NCBI RefSeq assembly: GCF_000496695.1
Contig: NZ_BAUJ01000005.1
Span: 146,027 to 210,026, forward strand
From: Vibrio halioticoli NBRC 102217
GTDB lineage: Bacteria > Pseudomonadota > Gammaproteobacteria > Enterobacterales > Vibrionaceae
DNA length: 64,000 nt
Direction of reading: 5' to 3'
The notes under the pieces were generated by a model, which searched no databases, was not told the origin of the DNA, and saw nothing but the letters and a program-made list of their open reading frames with translations. This document shows positions 46,389 to 55,754 of this stretch, in pieces; position 1 is the stretch's first letter, and every line of letters starts with the position of its first letter. The position numbers were made by a program, and so were the translations under genes.

Positions 46389-47072
46389 ATGTTAAAGATA
46401 ATACGACAATGTCTAGTTGGGTTGGTGCTGATTTATTCAGCATCAACTTTTGCTATTGACTTTTTACCCCACAGAGCCAATTACTCTGTCCCTGTAAAAA
46501 GTTATAAAGAGACTCTGTTTGGCGATGTCTATCTTCAACAGTATGACTTCAGTTGTGGCTCTGCCGCACTGGCATCACTTTTACACTTCCACTATCAACG
46601 CCCGATAAAAGAACAACAGATTTTCAAAGTCATGTATGACAAGGGCAATAAAGAGGTGATCAACAAAAAAGGGTTTTCCCTCCTTGATATGAAGTTCTAT
46701 CTACAATCTATTGGCTTAAAGTCTGATGGTTTTAAATTAAGCTTAAATAAAATACGAGATATAGGTGTACCTGGAATTACCTTGGTCAACTTCGAGGGGT
46801 ACATGCATTTTGTTGTAATCAAGGGAATAACCAAAGACAAGGTTATTTTAGGTGATCCTTCACGAGGCACACTCATTATGTCTATTGAAGAGTTTCAACC
46901 TTACTACTCAGGGTTAATCTTATTAGTTCGTAGTGAAGCCAATATAGGAAGAGAAAGCTTTATTCAAAATGATAATTTTTCCATCTATCAGTCCTCCCCT
47001 TTAGATACGGGGATATCAAGAGACTCTCTAGGGATATTTAGTATTACCTTACCGGTTTCTGGAGACTACTAG
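46389..47072 (+). CDS. Periplasmic C39-family cysteine peptidase (FapD-like)
   Basis: A 227-residue exported protein: signal peptide to about 22 (S-T-F-A), then a papain-like C39 domain with Q51/C56 in Q-Y-D-F-S-C-G-S-A-A, H140 in Y-M-H-F-V-V-I-K-G and D156 in L-G-D-P-S-R-G. Unlike bacteriocin exporters it has no ABC transporter domains. FapD of the Fap amyloid system is the same kind of stand-alone periplasmic C39 enzyme. Eight bases separate it from the previous gene, eight from the next, so it is co-transcribed with its likely substrates. Confidence 0.85.
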   Translation: MLKIIRQCLVGLVLIYSASTFAIDFLPHRANYSVPVKSYKETLFGDVYLQQYDFSCGSAALASLLHFHYQRPIKEQQIFKVMYDKGNKEVINKKGFSLLDMKFYLQSIGLKSDGFKLSLNKIRDIGVPGITLVNFEGYMHFVVIKGITKDKVILGDPSRGTLIMSIEEFQPYYSGLILLVRSEANIGRESFIQNDNFSIYQSSPLDTGISRDSLGIFSITLPVSGDY

Positions 47073-47080
47073 GAGCACCT

Positions 47081-47623
47081 ATGACAAGCCAGAAATTAGC
47101 TTTAGCTTGCGCCTTATGCTTGATGCACAGCGCCCCAACACTCGCCGATGAAATAGACCTGCCTAATGCATATATTTTAGATAATGCGGCACTGTCAGAG
47201 CTACGCGGTGGTTTTCAACTTGCAAACGACTACATTGTTGATATTGGCATTAGCATTAGTGCTGCTGTTAATGGAGAGAAATTCTACCGTACCACCATTG
47301 CTAATTTAGTGTTTAGAAATGGCACACTCACCGCTGAAACAAAACCGAACACTGCTATTCCCCAAGGTAACTCTGGGTTAATTAATATCGTAAAAGCAGG
47401 TGATGGAAACATTGTTGAAGATGTAAATAGCCAGCCAGATCAACCTTACGTAAGCCAAACAATTTCTACACCTAGCCTGATTAACATTATTCAGAATACA
47501 CTCGATAATAGTGTGCTGGGGTTAGATACAGTCGTGGATATTGATGCTCGAGTAGAAGGGGTAAACAAACAAATAAGAGACGATATTCGCCTTAAAGGGG
47601 CATTACTCAACCATCACTACTAA
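47081..47623 (+). CDS. Secreted protein with double-glycine-like site
   Basis: A 180-residue exported protein (signal peptide to about 22, AGGAG ribosome site). Residues 36-44, A-A-L-S-E-L-R-G-G, look like the L-S-x-x-E-L-x-x-x-G-G leader that C39 peptidases cut, though here it lies behind a Sec signal. Two related segments follow, S-G-L-I-N-I-V-K-A-G-D-G-N (98-110) and P-S-L-I-N-I-I-Q-N-T-L-D-N (131-143), the second matching the shared motif of the other two secreted proteins. Family unknown; it may be processed by the adjacent peptidase. Confidence 0.72.
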   Translation: MTSQKLALACALCLMHSAPTLADEIDLPNAYILDNAALSELRGGFQLANDYIVDIGISISAAVNGEKFYRTTIANLVFRNGTLTAETKPNTAIPQGNSGLINIVKAGDGNIVEDVNSQPDQPYVSQTISTPSLINIIQNTLDNSVLGLDTVVDIDARVEGVNKQIRDDIRLKGALLNHHY

Positions 47624-47944
47624 CGGTTAACCGTGCATAAAAATAATGTTGTGAAAGCTACTTTCAAAAGCAGCCTTTATAGTCATGTTTTAAAAATCCG
47701 GTAACCACAGCAGATCAATATAAAGCCTTTTTCCTTCCAATGAATCAGTTACTCGACTGATGCCTCACTGTAGTTCTATCATGTGTGTTCGCACTAATCC
47801 CTATGCTCACAGCACAATTTATGCGGGAACCAACTCGTTACTTCAACGCGTTTTAGGGCAGAAGATACAAAGATTTTGTTTGCCTGTATTTGTGGTTTAA
47901 CTCAGTGGATTAGAACCAAGCTATCAAGCTATCAACCTATCAGC
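47624..47944. other. Gap between convergent operon and barrel gene
   Basis: About 320 bases, no gene. No strong terminator is visible for either side; only weak inverted repeats such as AAAGCTAC/GCAGCCTTT near 47655-47675. Confidence 0.35.
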
Positions 47945-48940
47945 CTAGAAGTAATAAGGCACTCTTAAAGAAAGTTGGAAGTCTGGCGTATCTTCCGTTA
48001 ATCCAGCTTGAGCACTGATATTCACTGACGAGCGATCATTCATTTTAAGGTTAACGCCCATAGTCAAAGAATCTAGATGAAGAAGTTTGGCATCGTCAGA
48101 TTGTTGTCCGTTGACCTTACTTTTTAAAATGGTTTTGTGGCTAACACCTAAAGAGAATGACAAGTCTGGATTTACTGCAAAACCCATTCCTCCGCCGATA
48201 GAAATCGTATCCCCTAGCTCAATCTTCTGCTCTTCAGAGCCGATTTGTACTGTGTCTTCTATATTAAAGATATACCCAACATTGGCGTACAATACTGCAG
48301 GATCGGAAGGATAAAGCATTGTTAGACTTGGCTCGATACTCCAAAACCCAGAGCCTGTAGAAACCTCTTTTAGGGTATTGGTGCTTTCATCTATCTCAAT
48401 ATCATAGGGAGAACGCCCCGTTCGAGTTTTAACGCGTAATCCGCCTATCCAATATGGCGTAGTGTTAAAATTAAATTGATGACGCAACCCCACCTCAAGA
48501 TCCCCAATCGCACCGCCACTTGTTGAGCGATTGATCACGTCGGGCGATCCGTCTTGTATCGGCCTTACAACCACCTGATCATTTCGGTATACATACGGTA
48601 AACGAATTTCAAACTCAGTGGCATTGGTCAAACCAAGCCTAGCGGTTAAACCAAAGGTAGTGGTAACAAAATCCGCATCACTGACTTCTATGCGGCCTAC
48701 GATTAACGTGGGCAATACGGTGTAACCCACTACCGAAACTCTGTTGGATGAGTTTTGCGTAAAACTTAAAGAACCTTCTAATGACCACGTTCCTTTAGGA
48801 GACAAGACCCCTGGCTTATCAATGACATCACCTACAGTTAACGTCACATCACTCTTCTCTTCTGCGCTCTCTTGAGCATAGATATTGGGTCCTACACACA
48901 GTAAAGCAGCACCACACCAAAGATTTAGTTTGCCTAACAT
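47945..48940 (-). CDS. Outer-membrane beta-barrel protein, FapF/Phenol_MetA-type
   Basis: A 331-residue protein: signal peptide ending I-Y-A-Q near 23, a short charged linker, then about twelve amphipathic strands (F-E-I-R-L-P-Y-V-Y-R, G-D-L-E-V-G-L-R-H-Q-F, G-G-L-R-V-K-T-R-T-G-R-S-P) and a C-terminal L-R-V-P-Y-Y-F. The G-D-L-E-x-G-L-R and K-x-x-T-G motifs are of the Phenol_MetA_deg barrel type that also forms the pore of FapF. It lacks FapF's long N-terminal plug. The start at 48940 has AAGGA; the frame stays open to 49000. Likely the export pore for the adjacent secreted proteins. Confidence 0.75.
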   Translation of the reverse strand: MLGKLNLWCGAALLCVGPNIYAQESAEEKSDVTLTVGDVIDKPGVLSPKGTWSLEGSLSFTQNSSNRVSVVGYTVLPTLIVGRIEVSDADFVTTTFGLTARLGLTNATEFEIRLPYVYRNDQVVVRPIQDGSPDVINRSTSGGAIGDLEVGLRHQFNFNTTPYWIGGLRVKTRTGRSPYDIEIDESTNTLKEVSTGSGFWSIEPSLTMLYPSDPAVLYANVGYIFNIEDTVQIGSEEQKIELGDTISIGGGMGFAVNPDLSFSLGVSHKTILKSKVNGQQSDDAKLLHLDSLTMGVNLKMNDRSSVNISAQAGLTEDTPDFQLSLRVPYYF

Positions 48941-49154
48941 TACAAGATCCTTACTTACGTACGGTGTATAATTTTTAGACAAGTTTTCTCTGTATAGCAA
49001 CTATTGCACAAAAAATAAGCAGATAAGGCACCCTAGCATATTGAGCAAATCATGCTAGTAAAGTCGGTTAAAACAGGCCAATCTTAGAAAGAGAAAGTCA
49101 ATGAATCACAAAGAGATCATATTTAGGTAGGGTTTTAAGTAGCCAGAAACGACG

Positions 49155-49182
49155 AAACCCCGCAACAAAGTTGCGGGGTTTC
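49155..49182 (-). terminator. Terminator after tRNA-Pro
   Basis: Perfect stem AAACCCCGCAAC/GTTGCGGGGTTT with a 4-base loop, 7 bases beyond the tRNA 3' end on the minus strand. Confidence 0.92.
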
Positions 49183-49188
49183 TAAAGA

Positions 49189-49265
<77 letters not shown>

Positions 49266-49671
49266 AGATTTCATCAATAAAGTTTTCACTTCATGACTAC
49301 TCCACAAGAACTGTTTCCTGCTGAGAAGCCGTATAATACGGATATTTTTTCCCTGTGCAACACCTAATTTTATAATTTGTCATTTGTTGGTTTCAAGTGG
49401 CGATTATTCGTCCTATCACACATCAATACACATGCACACATTAAAAAAATATATATTTTCATTACATACGAGCAACAATTGATTTAGATCATTACAGCAT
49501 TTTTGTAGCAATCTAACATAGGGAAATCGTTCAGCAATGAATGATGTATCTCCTCACTAGATCATTGCAGCTAATTTGTTGCGCCGAGTCAATTTGAATT
49601 GCCTCGGTTTTTTCTTTTTTAAGTGACGTTCCGTTTTTTCCAATTATAATCTCCCTATCTCAAACAATTTC
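49266..49671. other. Gap between tRNA-Pro and smrA
   Basis: About 400 bases without a gene. It carries the tRNA-Pro promoter (49333-49360) and the AT-rich upstream region of smrA. Nothing else stands out. Confidence 0.5.
49333..49360 (-). promoter_or_regulatory. Promoter of tRNA-Pro
   Basis: On the minus strand TTGCAC (49355-49360) and TATTAT (49333-49338) with a 16-base spacer, followed by a GC-containing discriminator ACGGC. Confidence 0.6.
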
Positions 49672-49674
49672 TTG

Positions 49675-50265
49675 ATGTCTATGTCTGAAGAATTTGAAAA
49701 CGATTTTTCCTTCCAGGAGATGATGGGCGATGTAAAACCTCTCCCTCAAGATACTGCGGTACATAAAAAATCTCACACTGTTGATGAAAATCATCTGTTG
49801 AGACAAAAAGCGGCAGTGAGTATTGAAGAAGAATTACCAGAATACCTAACACTTGATAATGCGCCAATGCTAAAGCCTGACGATATTATTGAGTTTAAAC
49901 GTAGCGGCGTACAAGACGGTGTCTACCGTAAGTTAAGGCTGGGTAAGTACCCAATCCAAGCTAAGTTAGATTTGCACCGCAGAACCCTGACTCAAGCCAG
50001 AGACGAGGTTGTACACTTTCTCAAGCAGTGCTTAAAGCTCGATGCCAGAACTATAATCATTGTGCATGGCAAAGGTCATAAATCTACGCCACCGGCATTA
50101 ATGAAAAGCTACGTGGCTTTTTGGCTACAACAAATTAATGAAGTGCTCTGTGTGCATTCAGCTCAAACCTTTCATGGCGGAAGTGGCGCCGTGTATGTAA
50201 TGCTGAAAAAAAACACAGAAAAAAAACTAGAGAATCGAGAACGACATCAAAAGCGTCTTGGTTAA
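49675..50265 (+). CDS. smrA: Smr-domain endonuclease SmrA
   Basis: A 196-residue protein related to E. coli SmrA (YdaL, 187). The C-terminal Smr domain is complete: L-D-L-H-R-R-T-L near 102, I-I-V-H-G-K-G-H near 137 and H-G-G-S-G-A-V-Y-V near 175. Smr domains nick or cleave DNA or RNA; the E. coli enzyme has DNA endonuclease activity. I take the ATG at 49675; a TTG at 49672 and an ATG at 49681 are alternatives with no ribosome site to decide. It is followed by rluF after 17 bases. Confidence 0.88.
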   Translation: MSMSEEFENDFSFQEMMGDVKPLPQDTAVHKKSHTVDENHLLRQKAAVSIEEELPEYLTLDNAPMLKPDDIIEFKRSGVQDGVYRKLRLGKYPIQAKLDLHRRTLTQARDEVVHFLKQCLKLDARTIIIVHGKGHKSTPPALMKSYVAFWLQQINEVLCVHSAQTFHGGSGAVYVMLKKNTEKKLENRERHQKRLG

Positions 50266-50282
50266 CTCAAACAGAGAGAACT

Positions 50283-51305
50283 ATGTCCGACAACGCAAAG
50301 CGATTAAATAAATTCATCAGTGAAACGGGTTTTTGCTCTCGCAGAGAAGCAGACCGACTGATTGAACAAGGCCGAGTGACTATTAATGGTCAAATCCCAG
50401 AAATGGGCACCAAAGTCACCTCTGGGGACGAAGTTCTAGTGGATGGTAAATCACTTCGAACCAAACAAAAGCCGATCTATATAGCACTCAACAAACCAAC
50501 CGGTATCACGTGTACAACTGAGCGAGACATACAAGGTAACATTGTTGACTTTATTGGACACAAAGAGCGCATCTTCCCAATTGGCCGCTTAGATAAGCCC
50601 TCTGATGGACTGATTTTCTTGACCAACGATGGTGACATCGTGAATAAGATCTTACGCGCAGGCAACAACCACGAAAAAGAATATGTAGTGCGCGTCGACA
50701 GAGCCATCACTCCTGAATTTTTGCAAAAGATGGCCAATGGCGTATCCATTTTAGATACCGTCACTCTGCCGTGTAAAATTACTAAAGAATCAGAATACAG
50801 CTTTCGTATTGTATTGACTCAAGGCTTAAACCGCCAGATAAGACGTATGTGTGAAGCTTTGGATTACCGCGTATTCAAACTGCGCCGCGTGCGCATCATG
50901 AACATCACCATTGACGGCATCCCTAACGGCAAATGGCGCTACTTAACCGATGATGAAGTAAAAGTACTGCTTGAGCTAAGTGGCGACTCTGTGGGCACCG
51001 AAGAAGCGTCCACCAAAGACGTAAAAGGCCGACGCATCAGAAAAGCCACCGACGCTAAACTCTACGACAGTCGAGAAGAAAACCAAGCCTCTAGAGCGCG
51101 CCGTAACCGTGATGAGCAAAAACAAGTGTTTGATGGCAAGTTCACCCCAAGCAGGCACCGTCCAAATGGCAAGCCGGCAAGCCAAAAATCCTCAGGCGGC
51201 AAACCATCAGGCAACAAACACTACGTCATGCCCAAAACAAAGCCTGCTTCTGCTGAGCAACCGAGCAAGACTCGCATCAAAGGTAAGTTGAGTTTAAAGA
51301 AGTAA
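50283..51305 (+). CDS. rluF: 23S rRNA pseudouridine synthase RluF
   Basis: RluF isomerises U2604 of 23S rRNA. The 340-residue protein has an N-terminal S4 RNA-binding domain ([11 protein letters not shown] near 17-27), the RsuA/RluB-family catalytic motif [11 protein letters not shown], and [10 protein letters not shown]. The last ~90 residues are basic, low-complexity and Ser/Lys/Pro-rich, longer than the tail of E. coli RluF (290). Its AGAGAGA ribosome site and 17-base gap suggest an operon with smrA. Confidence 0.92.
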   Translation: MSDNAKRLNKFISETGFCSRREADRLIEQGRVTINGQIPEMGTKVTSGDEVLVDGKSLRTKQKPIYIALNKPTGITCTTERDIQGNIVDFIGHKERIFPIGRLDKPSDGLIFLTNDGDIVNKILRAGNNHEKEYVVRVDRAITPEFLQKMANGVSILDTVTLPCKITKESEYSFRIVLTQGLNRQIRRMCEALDYRVFKLRRVRIMNITIDGIPNGKWRYLTDDEVKVLLELSGDSVGTEEASTKDVKGRRIRKATDAKLYDSREENQASRARRNRDEQKQVFDGKFTPSRHRPNGKPASQKSSGGKPSGNKHYVMPKTKPASAEQPSKTRIKGKLSLKK

Positions 51306-51326
51306 TTAAACCTAGCATGCAATAAA

Positions 51327-51364
51327 AACAACAATGCCCGAACTCAACATTCGGGCATTGTTGT
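51327..51364 (+). terminator. Terminator after rluF
   Basis: 14-bp stem CAACAATGCCCGAA/TTCGGGCATTGTTG with a 7-base loop, 24 bases after the stop. It may also stop the convergent ybaK gene. Confidence 0.88.
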
Positions 51365-51432
51365 TATAGAAAGTCACTATTTTTGCAGATACATCCGTTA
51401 AGCAAAATTGACCTTTATTGGGTGAGTTCTAC

Positions 51433-51906
51433 CTACTCCCCAAGATTCACAAAACGCCCCTGCACCTGCTCTGCCAGATGCTTAGGACAAATCTCAATTT
51501 CCAGCCCACGTTTACCGCCACTAATACACATAGAGGCAAGGTTTTCGGCGCTTTGGTCAATAAAAGTCGGTAAGCGTTTTTTCTGCGCTAGAGGGCTGAT
51601 CCCCCCCACCAAATAGCCTGTGACTTTTTGCGCAAGATCGGGATTTGCCATAGCGGCTTTTTTCAGTTTGTTGGCTTTAGCAGCCCATTTTAGATTGAGC
51701 TTAGTATTTACAGGGATGACAGCAACCCCAAGACCATTGGCTGTGCCATCCACTGAGAAAAGAAGGGTTTTAAACACCTGTTCTGCAGGCTTTCCTGTAG
51801 CTTCAACGGCTTCTTGTCCGAAGCTGTGTTGGTTAGGGTCATGCTTGTATTGATGAAGTTCAAAGGGAACCTTGTTCTTTTTCAATAAACGTACCGCAGG
51901 TGTCAT
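51433..51906 (-). CDS. ybaK: Cys-tRNA(Pro) deacylase YbaK
   Basis: YbaK hydrolyses Cys mischarged onto tRNA-Pro. The 157-residue protein has the INS/YbaK fold with F-E-L-H-Q-Y-K-H-D, the conserved K46-type region V-F-K-T-L-L-F and the glycine loop Y-L-V-G-G-I-S-P-L-A-Q-K-K. Length equals the E. coli protein (159). It lies 13 bases downstream of the nucleotidase gene and may be read with it. Confidence 0.93.
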   Translation of the reverse strand: MTPAVRLLKKNKVPFELHQYKHDPNQHSFGQEAVEATGKPAEQVFKTLLFSVDGTANGLGVAVIPVNTKLNLKWAAKANKLKKAAMANPDLAQKVTGYLVGGISPLAQKKRLPTFIDQSAENLASMCISGGKRGLEIEICPKHLAEQVQGRFVNLGE

Positions 51907-51919
51907 AATCTTCTTAGTC

Positions 51920-53566
51920 CTATTCGTAAGTCATTTCCCCACGAGATTCATAACTTCTAATATCAATGGGGCTATTCGTCTCAAGATACTCCTTCAATAC
52001 CTCGGCATCAACAAAGCCAGTGTTGACAAAACCGCTGTGATCTTTGATGACAGGATAACCGTCTCCACCAGCGGCATTAAAGCTTGGTACACTGAAGCGA
52101 TACATTTTATCTTCTTCTAGCACTTTCCCGCCAATTTTGACGTTTTTCACCCCATCTTTTGCCACTGTCATCGAAATACCAGAGAACTGCGCATACGCAC
52201 CTGAGTCGGTTGGCTTAGTCGCGACTACATTTAGGTAATCTAAAATCTCAGATCCTTTCATATCGACATAAGTAATGATGTTGCCAAAGGGCTGTACTGT
52301 CAGTACGTCTTTGTAAGTTATATCCCCTTCGGCGATAGAGTCACGCACGCCACCTGAGTTCATGACGCCAAAATCCGCTTTAGCACGTTGCATGTGCGCG
52401 GTAGCAATTAAGCGACCTAAGTTAGTTTGTTCAAACCTAACCTTATTACGATCTCCTTCCAGCTTGCCGTTGGACTGCGCAATTTTCACATTCAGTTTGG
52501 CTTGCCCTTGCTCTTGGTATGGCGTTAAAAAGTCTTCTACATCTGAATCAGCTTCGATTTTTTCACCAACAATTACGCGCTGTTTTTTGCCATCCACTTC
52601 CACTTTTTTCGTCAGGTTAATCGGTACTAACGCATAATGAACAAGCTCTAGCTCACCATCAGAATATTCATAATCAGCACGCCCAACGTATTTACCCCAT
52701 TCGAAGGCTTGCATGATCCAAGTGCCATTTTGTTGGTCTGGTTGACAAGCATCTCCCGGCTTAAAGTTCTTTTTCACCAAGTTTGGGCCTTCCATACACA
52801 CAGGCTCTTGTGAGTGACCGCCAATCACCATATCAAGTGCGCCCTCAGGCAAGTAACGAGCAAGGGCTACATCGCCCGGCGCATTGCCACCATGTTGGCC
52901 ATTTTGGTAGTGCCCCATGTGCGTGACAGCAATGGTAATATCCGGTTGTTCGCGAGTTTCTATCTCTTTTAGCAGTTGTCTTGCTTCAGATTTAGGGTCT
53001 CTAAATTCTAAGCCTTGGATATATTCAGGATTGCCTATTTTGGCGGTGTCTTCGGTGGTTAAGCCTATAACAGCAATTTTTAAACCGTCTTTATCAAACA
53101 TTTGATAAGGCTGAAATTTTCGCTGTTGGCTCTGTTTTTCGTAAATATTGGCCGACAGCATCGGGAACTTAGCCCATTGTTGCTGTTTTTCTAATACCGA
53201 TAATGGGTTATCGAATTCATGGTTGCCAATCGCCATCGCATCGTAGCCCAGTAAGGTCATGCCTTTGAAATCAGGTTCCGCATCCAGAAGATCCGACTCT
53301 GGTACACCCGTATTGATGTCACCACCAGAGAGTAGCAACACCGCGCCACCTTCAGATTCAACTTCTTGACGAATTTGATCAATCAGCGTTTTTCTGGCCG
53401 CCATACCCAATTCACCGTATTTGTTTGGCCAAAAACGACCGTGGTGATCATTGGTATGTAGGATGGTCAGTTTTTGCACGTCATCATTATTACTGACCAC
53501 GATATCGTCTGAGGCGCAACCTACGACTAGTGTCCCTACTGCTATTGCTAATACGAGTGATTTCAT
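51920..53566 (-). CDS. ushA: 5'-Nucleotidase / UDP-sugar hydrolase lipoprotein (NutA/UshA type)
   Basis: A periplasm-facing enzyme that hydrolyses nucleotides for purine and phosphate scavenging; in Vibrio the homologue NutA is a membrane-bound, chloride-activated 5'-nucleotidase. The 548-residue protein has a lipobox V-V-G-C, metal-binding L-H-T-N-D-H-H-G-R, G-N-H-E-F-D-N and G-G-H-S-Q-E in the N-terminal phosphoesterase domain, and a C-terminal nucleotide-binding domain with N-S-G-G-V-R and the late F-N-A-A-G-G-D-G-Y-P. I use the ATG at 53566; a TTG two codons earlier is possible. Confidence 0.93.
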   Translation of the reverse strand: MKSLVLAIAVGTLVVGCASDDIVVSNNDDVQKLTILHTNDHHGRFWPNKYGELGMAARKTLIDQIRQEVESEGGAVLLLSGGDINTGVPESDLLDAEPDFKGMTLLGYDAMAIGNHEFDNPLSVLEKQQQWAKFPMLSANIYEKQSQQRKFQPYQMFDKDGLKIAVIGLTTEDTAKIGNPEYIQGLEFRDPKSEARQLLKEIETREQPDITIAVTHMGHYQNGQHGGNAPGDVALARYLPEGALDMVIGGHSQEPVCMEGPNLVKKNFKPGDACQPDQQNGTWIMQAFEWGKYVGRADYEYSDGELELVHYALVPINLTKKVEVDGKKQRVIVGEKIEADSDVEDFLTPYQEQGQAKLNVKIAQSNGKLEGDRNKVRFEQTNLGRLIATAHMQRAKADFGVMNSGGVRDSIAEGDITYKDVLTVQPFGNIITYVDMKGSEILDYLNVVATKPTDSGAYAQFSGISMTVAKDGVKNVKIGGKVLEEDKMYRFSVPSFNAAGGDGYPVIKDHSGFVNTGFVDAEVLKEYLETNSPIDIRSYESRGEMTYE

Positions 53567-53612
53567 TTGCAACCATTACTATTCAATTAGATGTGTATGC
53601 AAAAAATAGCAA

Positions 53613-53649
53613 CAAAAAAACGGGCTTGCGAATGCAAAGCCCGTTTTTA
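53613..53649 (-). terminator. Terminator after kdsA
   Basis: On the minus strand AAAAACGGGCTTTGC pairs with GCAAGCCCGTTTTT and runs into seven T, about 32 bases beyond the kdsA stop; it ends the hemA-kdsA operon. Confidence 0.92.
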
Positions 53650-53681
53650 TTAAAAGTATCACAGAGTTGTGAGTAGAAACT

Positions 53682-54557
<876 letters not shown>

Positions 54558-55367
54558 CTAGTGTAAAACCACTGGCTCGTCATTAATTGCTTTTAGCTGT
54601 AGCTTAAGTATCTCAGCCGCAGGATCTTCAGGGCAGTTCTCAATAAAGAACTCATAGTCTTTACGCGCAATTTGAAAACAATCTAATTGCTGATAAATAA
54701 AGCCTCGGTCGCGGATCTCGTACGGATCTTCTGGCACTAAACTCAATGCTAAATCACTGCATGCTAGAGCTTGAGTATAGCGTTCCTCTCGCATCAATGC
54801 GCCTTTGAGTACGCCTAACCAGCGTCCAATAATGGTCGAGGTATCCGCCACTTTTAAGTGCTCTGGCTTTAGCATCGCTGAGTTGCCTTCCGCGCCTTTA
54901 AGCCAAGATAGCAAAGTATGTTTCGCTACATACTCACCATTAAAAGGGTTTACATAGTCGTGTTGTGCGTTTGTCCATTCAACTACCAACAAGAATTGAG
55001 TGGGAAAACTCACTCCTTTGATCGGAAAACCTAACTTACGCCCTAAGAATAATAATAGAGCGCCAAGGCTAACCGGAATGCCTTTTTTACGTTCTAGGAC
55101 TTTTTCTATAAAGGCGTTTTCAGACGAGAAGTAATTCTCGTAGTCACCCTTAAAGCCCCATTGCTGGTAAAAAAGACGCAATAAGGCATCAAAGCGCGCT
55201 TTTTCGTTTGTTTCTCTTGATAAAGCTTGTTCCGCTTCATCAAGCATTTTTTCTAACTGTAACTCTACCCATGTCGCATTAACACTAGGGTCGACTTGAG
55301 CACAAAGACGCAAAGCACCTTCGACTAATTCCAAATCATCGAGACCTTTAAACCACAGATCTGACAT
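54558..55367 (-). CDS. sirB1: SirB1-family transglutaminase-like/TPR protein
   Basis: A 269-residue cytosolic protein: an N-terminal transglutaminase-like domain with R-K-G-I-P-V-S-L-G and F-P-T-Q-F-L and N-P-F-N-G-E, then a TPR-like C-terminal part (A-L-A-C-S-D-L-A-L, R-D-R-G-F-I-Y-Q-Q-L). It is the conserved gene between prmC and kdsA in enterics and vibrios. The catalytic Cys of true transglutaminases is not evident, and the biological role is uncertain. Confidence 0.9.
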   Translation of the reverse strand: MSDLWFKGLDDLELVEGALRLCAQVDPSVNATWVELQLEKMLDEAEQALSRETNEKARFDALLRLFYQQWGFKGDYENYFSSENAFIEKVLERKKGIPVSLGALLLFLGRKLGFPIKGVSFPTQFLLVVEWTNAQHDYVNPFNGEYVAKHTLLSWLKGAEGNSAMLKPEHLKVADTSTIIGRWLGVLKGALMREERYTQALACSDLALSLVPEDPYEIRDRGFIYQQLDCFQIARKDYEFFIENCPEDPAAEILKLQLKAINDEPVVLH

Positions 55368-55370
55368 CTT

Positions 55371-55754
55371 TTACCCCATAAGTATTGGCATTTTTGTCAT
55401 GCCGATCTTAGCTGCCATTAACAACCAACCTAAAGCACCTAAGAAAGCAAAACCGCGTAGAAGCTGGTTTTTACCCATTTTTAGAGCAAATACACCCAAT
55501 GCGATATACGCTAAAACACAGGTGAATTTTTCTGTTAACCACTCAGAGCCCGGTCTAAATGGAACCCAACCGGTCACAAGTAACAGTAGAATACCGGATA
55601 AAATGAGCAAACCATTCACGGCATGCGGTGTCACTTTTATAAATTTCTTGTTCTGTAACGGTGATTTACTCACCATCAAAATGTATTGAGTGATAAATAA
55701 TCCTGCACTCAATGCAATTAAGATCAGGTGGATATTTTTTAATGCTACGTACAT
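55371..55754 (-). CDS. sirB2: SirB2-family membrane protein
   Basis: A 127-residue inner-membrane protein with four predicted spans (H-L-I-L-I-A-L-S-A-G-L-F, L-L-I-L-S-G-I-L-L-L-L, V-L-A-Y-I-A-L-G-V-F-A-L, F-L-G-A-L-G-W-L-L-M-A). The name comes from the old link to Salmonella invasion regulation; molecular function is unknown. It overlaps the prmC end by 10 bases and precedes sirB1 by 3. Confidence 0.9.
   Translation of the reverse strand: MYVALKNIHLILIALSAGLFITQYILMVSKSPLQNKKFIKVTPHAVNGLLILSGILLLLVTGWVPFRPGSEWLTEKFTCVLAYIALGVFALKMGKNQLLRGFAFLGALGWLLMAAKIGMTKMPILMG

Larger units (their letters stand above)
44113..48940. other. Fap/curli-like extracellular fibre locus (proposed)
   Basis: Grouping of six genes: CsgD/VpsT-like regulator, three exported proteins with a shared C-terminal motif, a stand-alone C39 peptidase and an outer-membrane barrel. 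The set of functions matches the Fap system, while order, strand of the barrel and substrate sequences do not. This is an interpretation. Confidence 0.6.
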
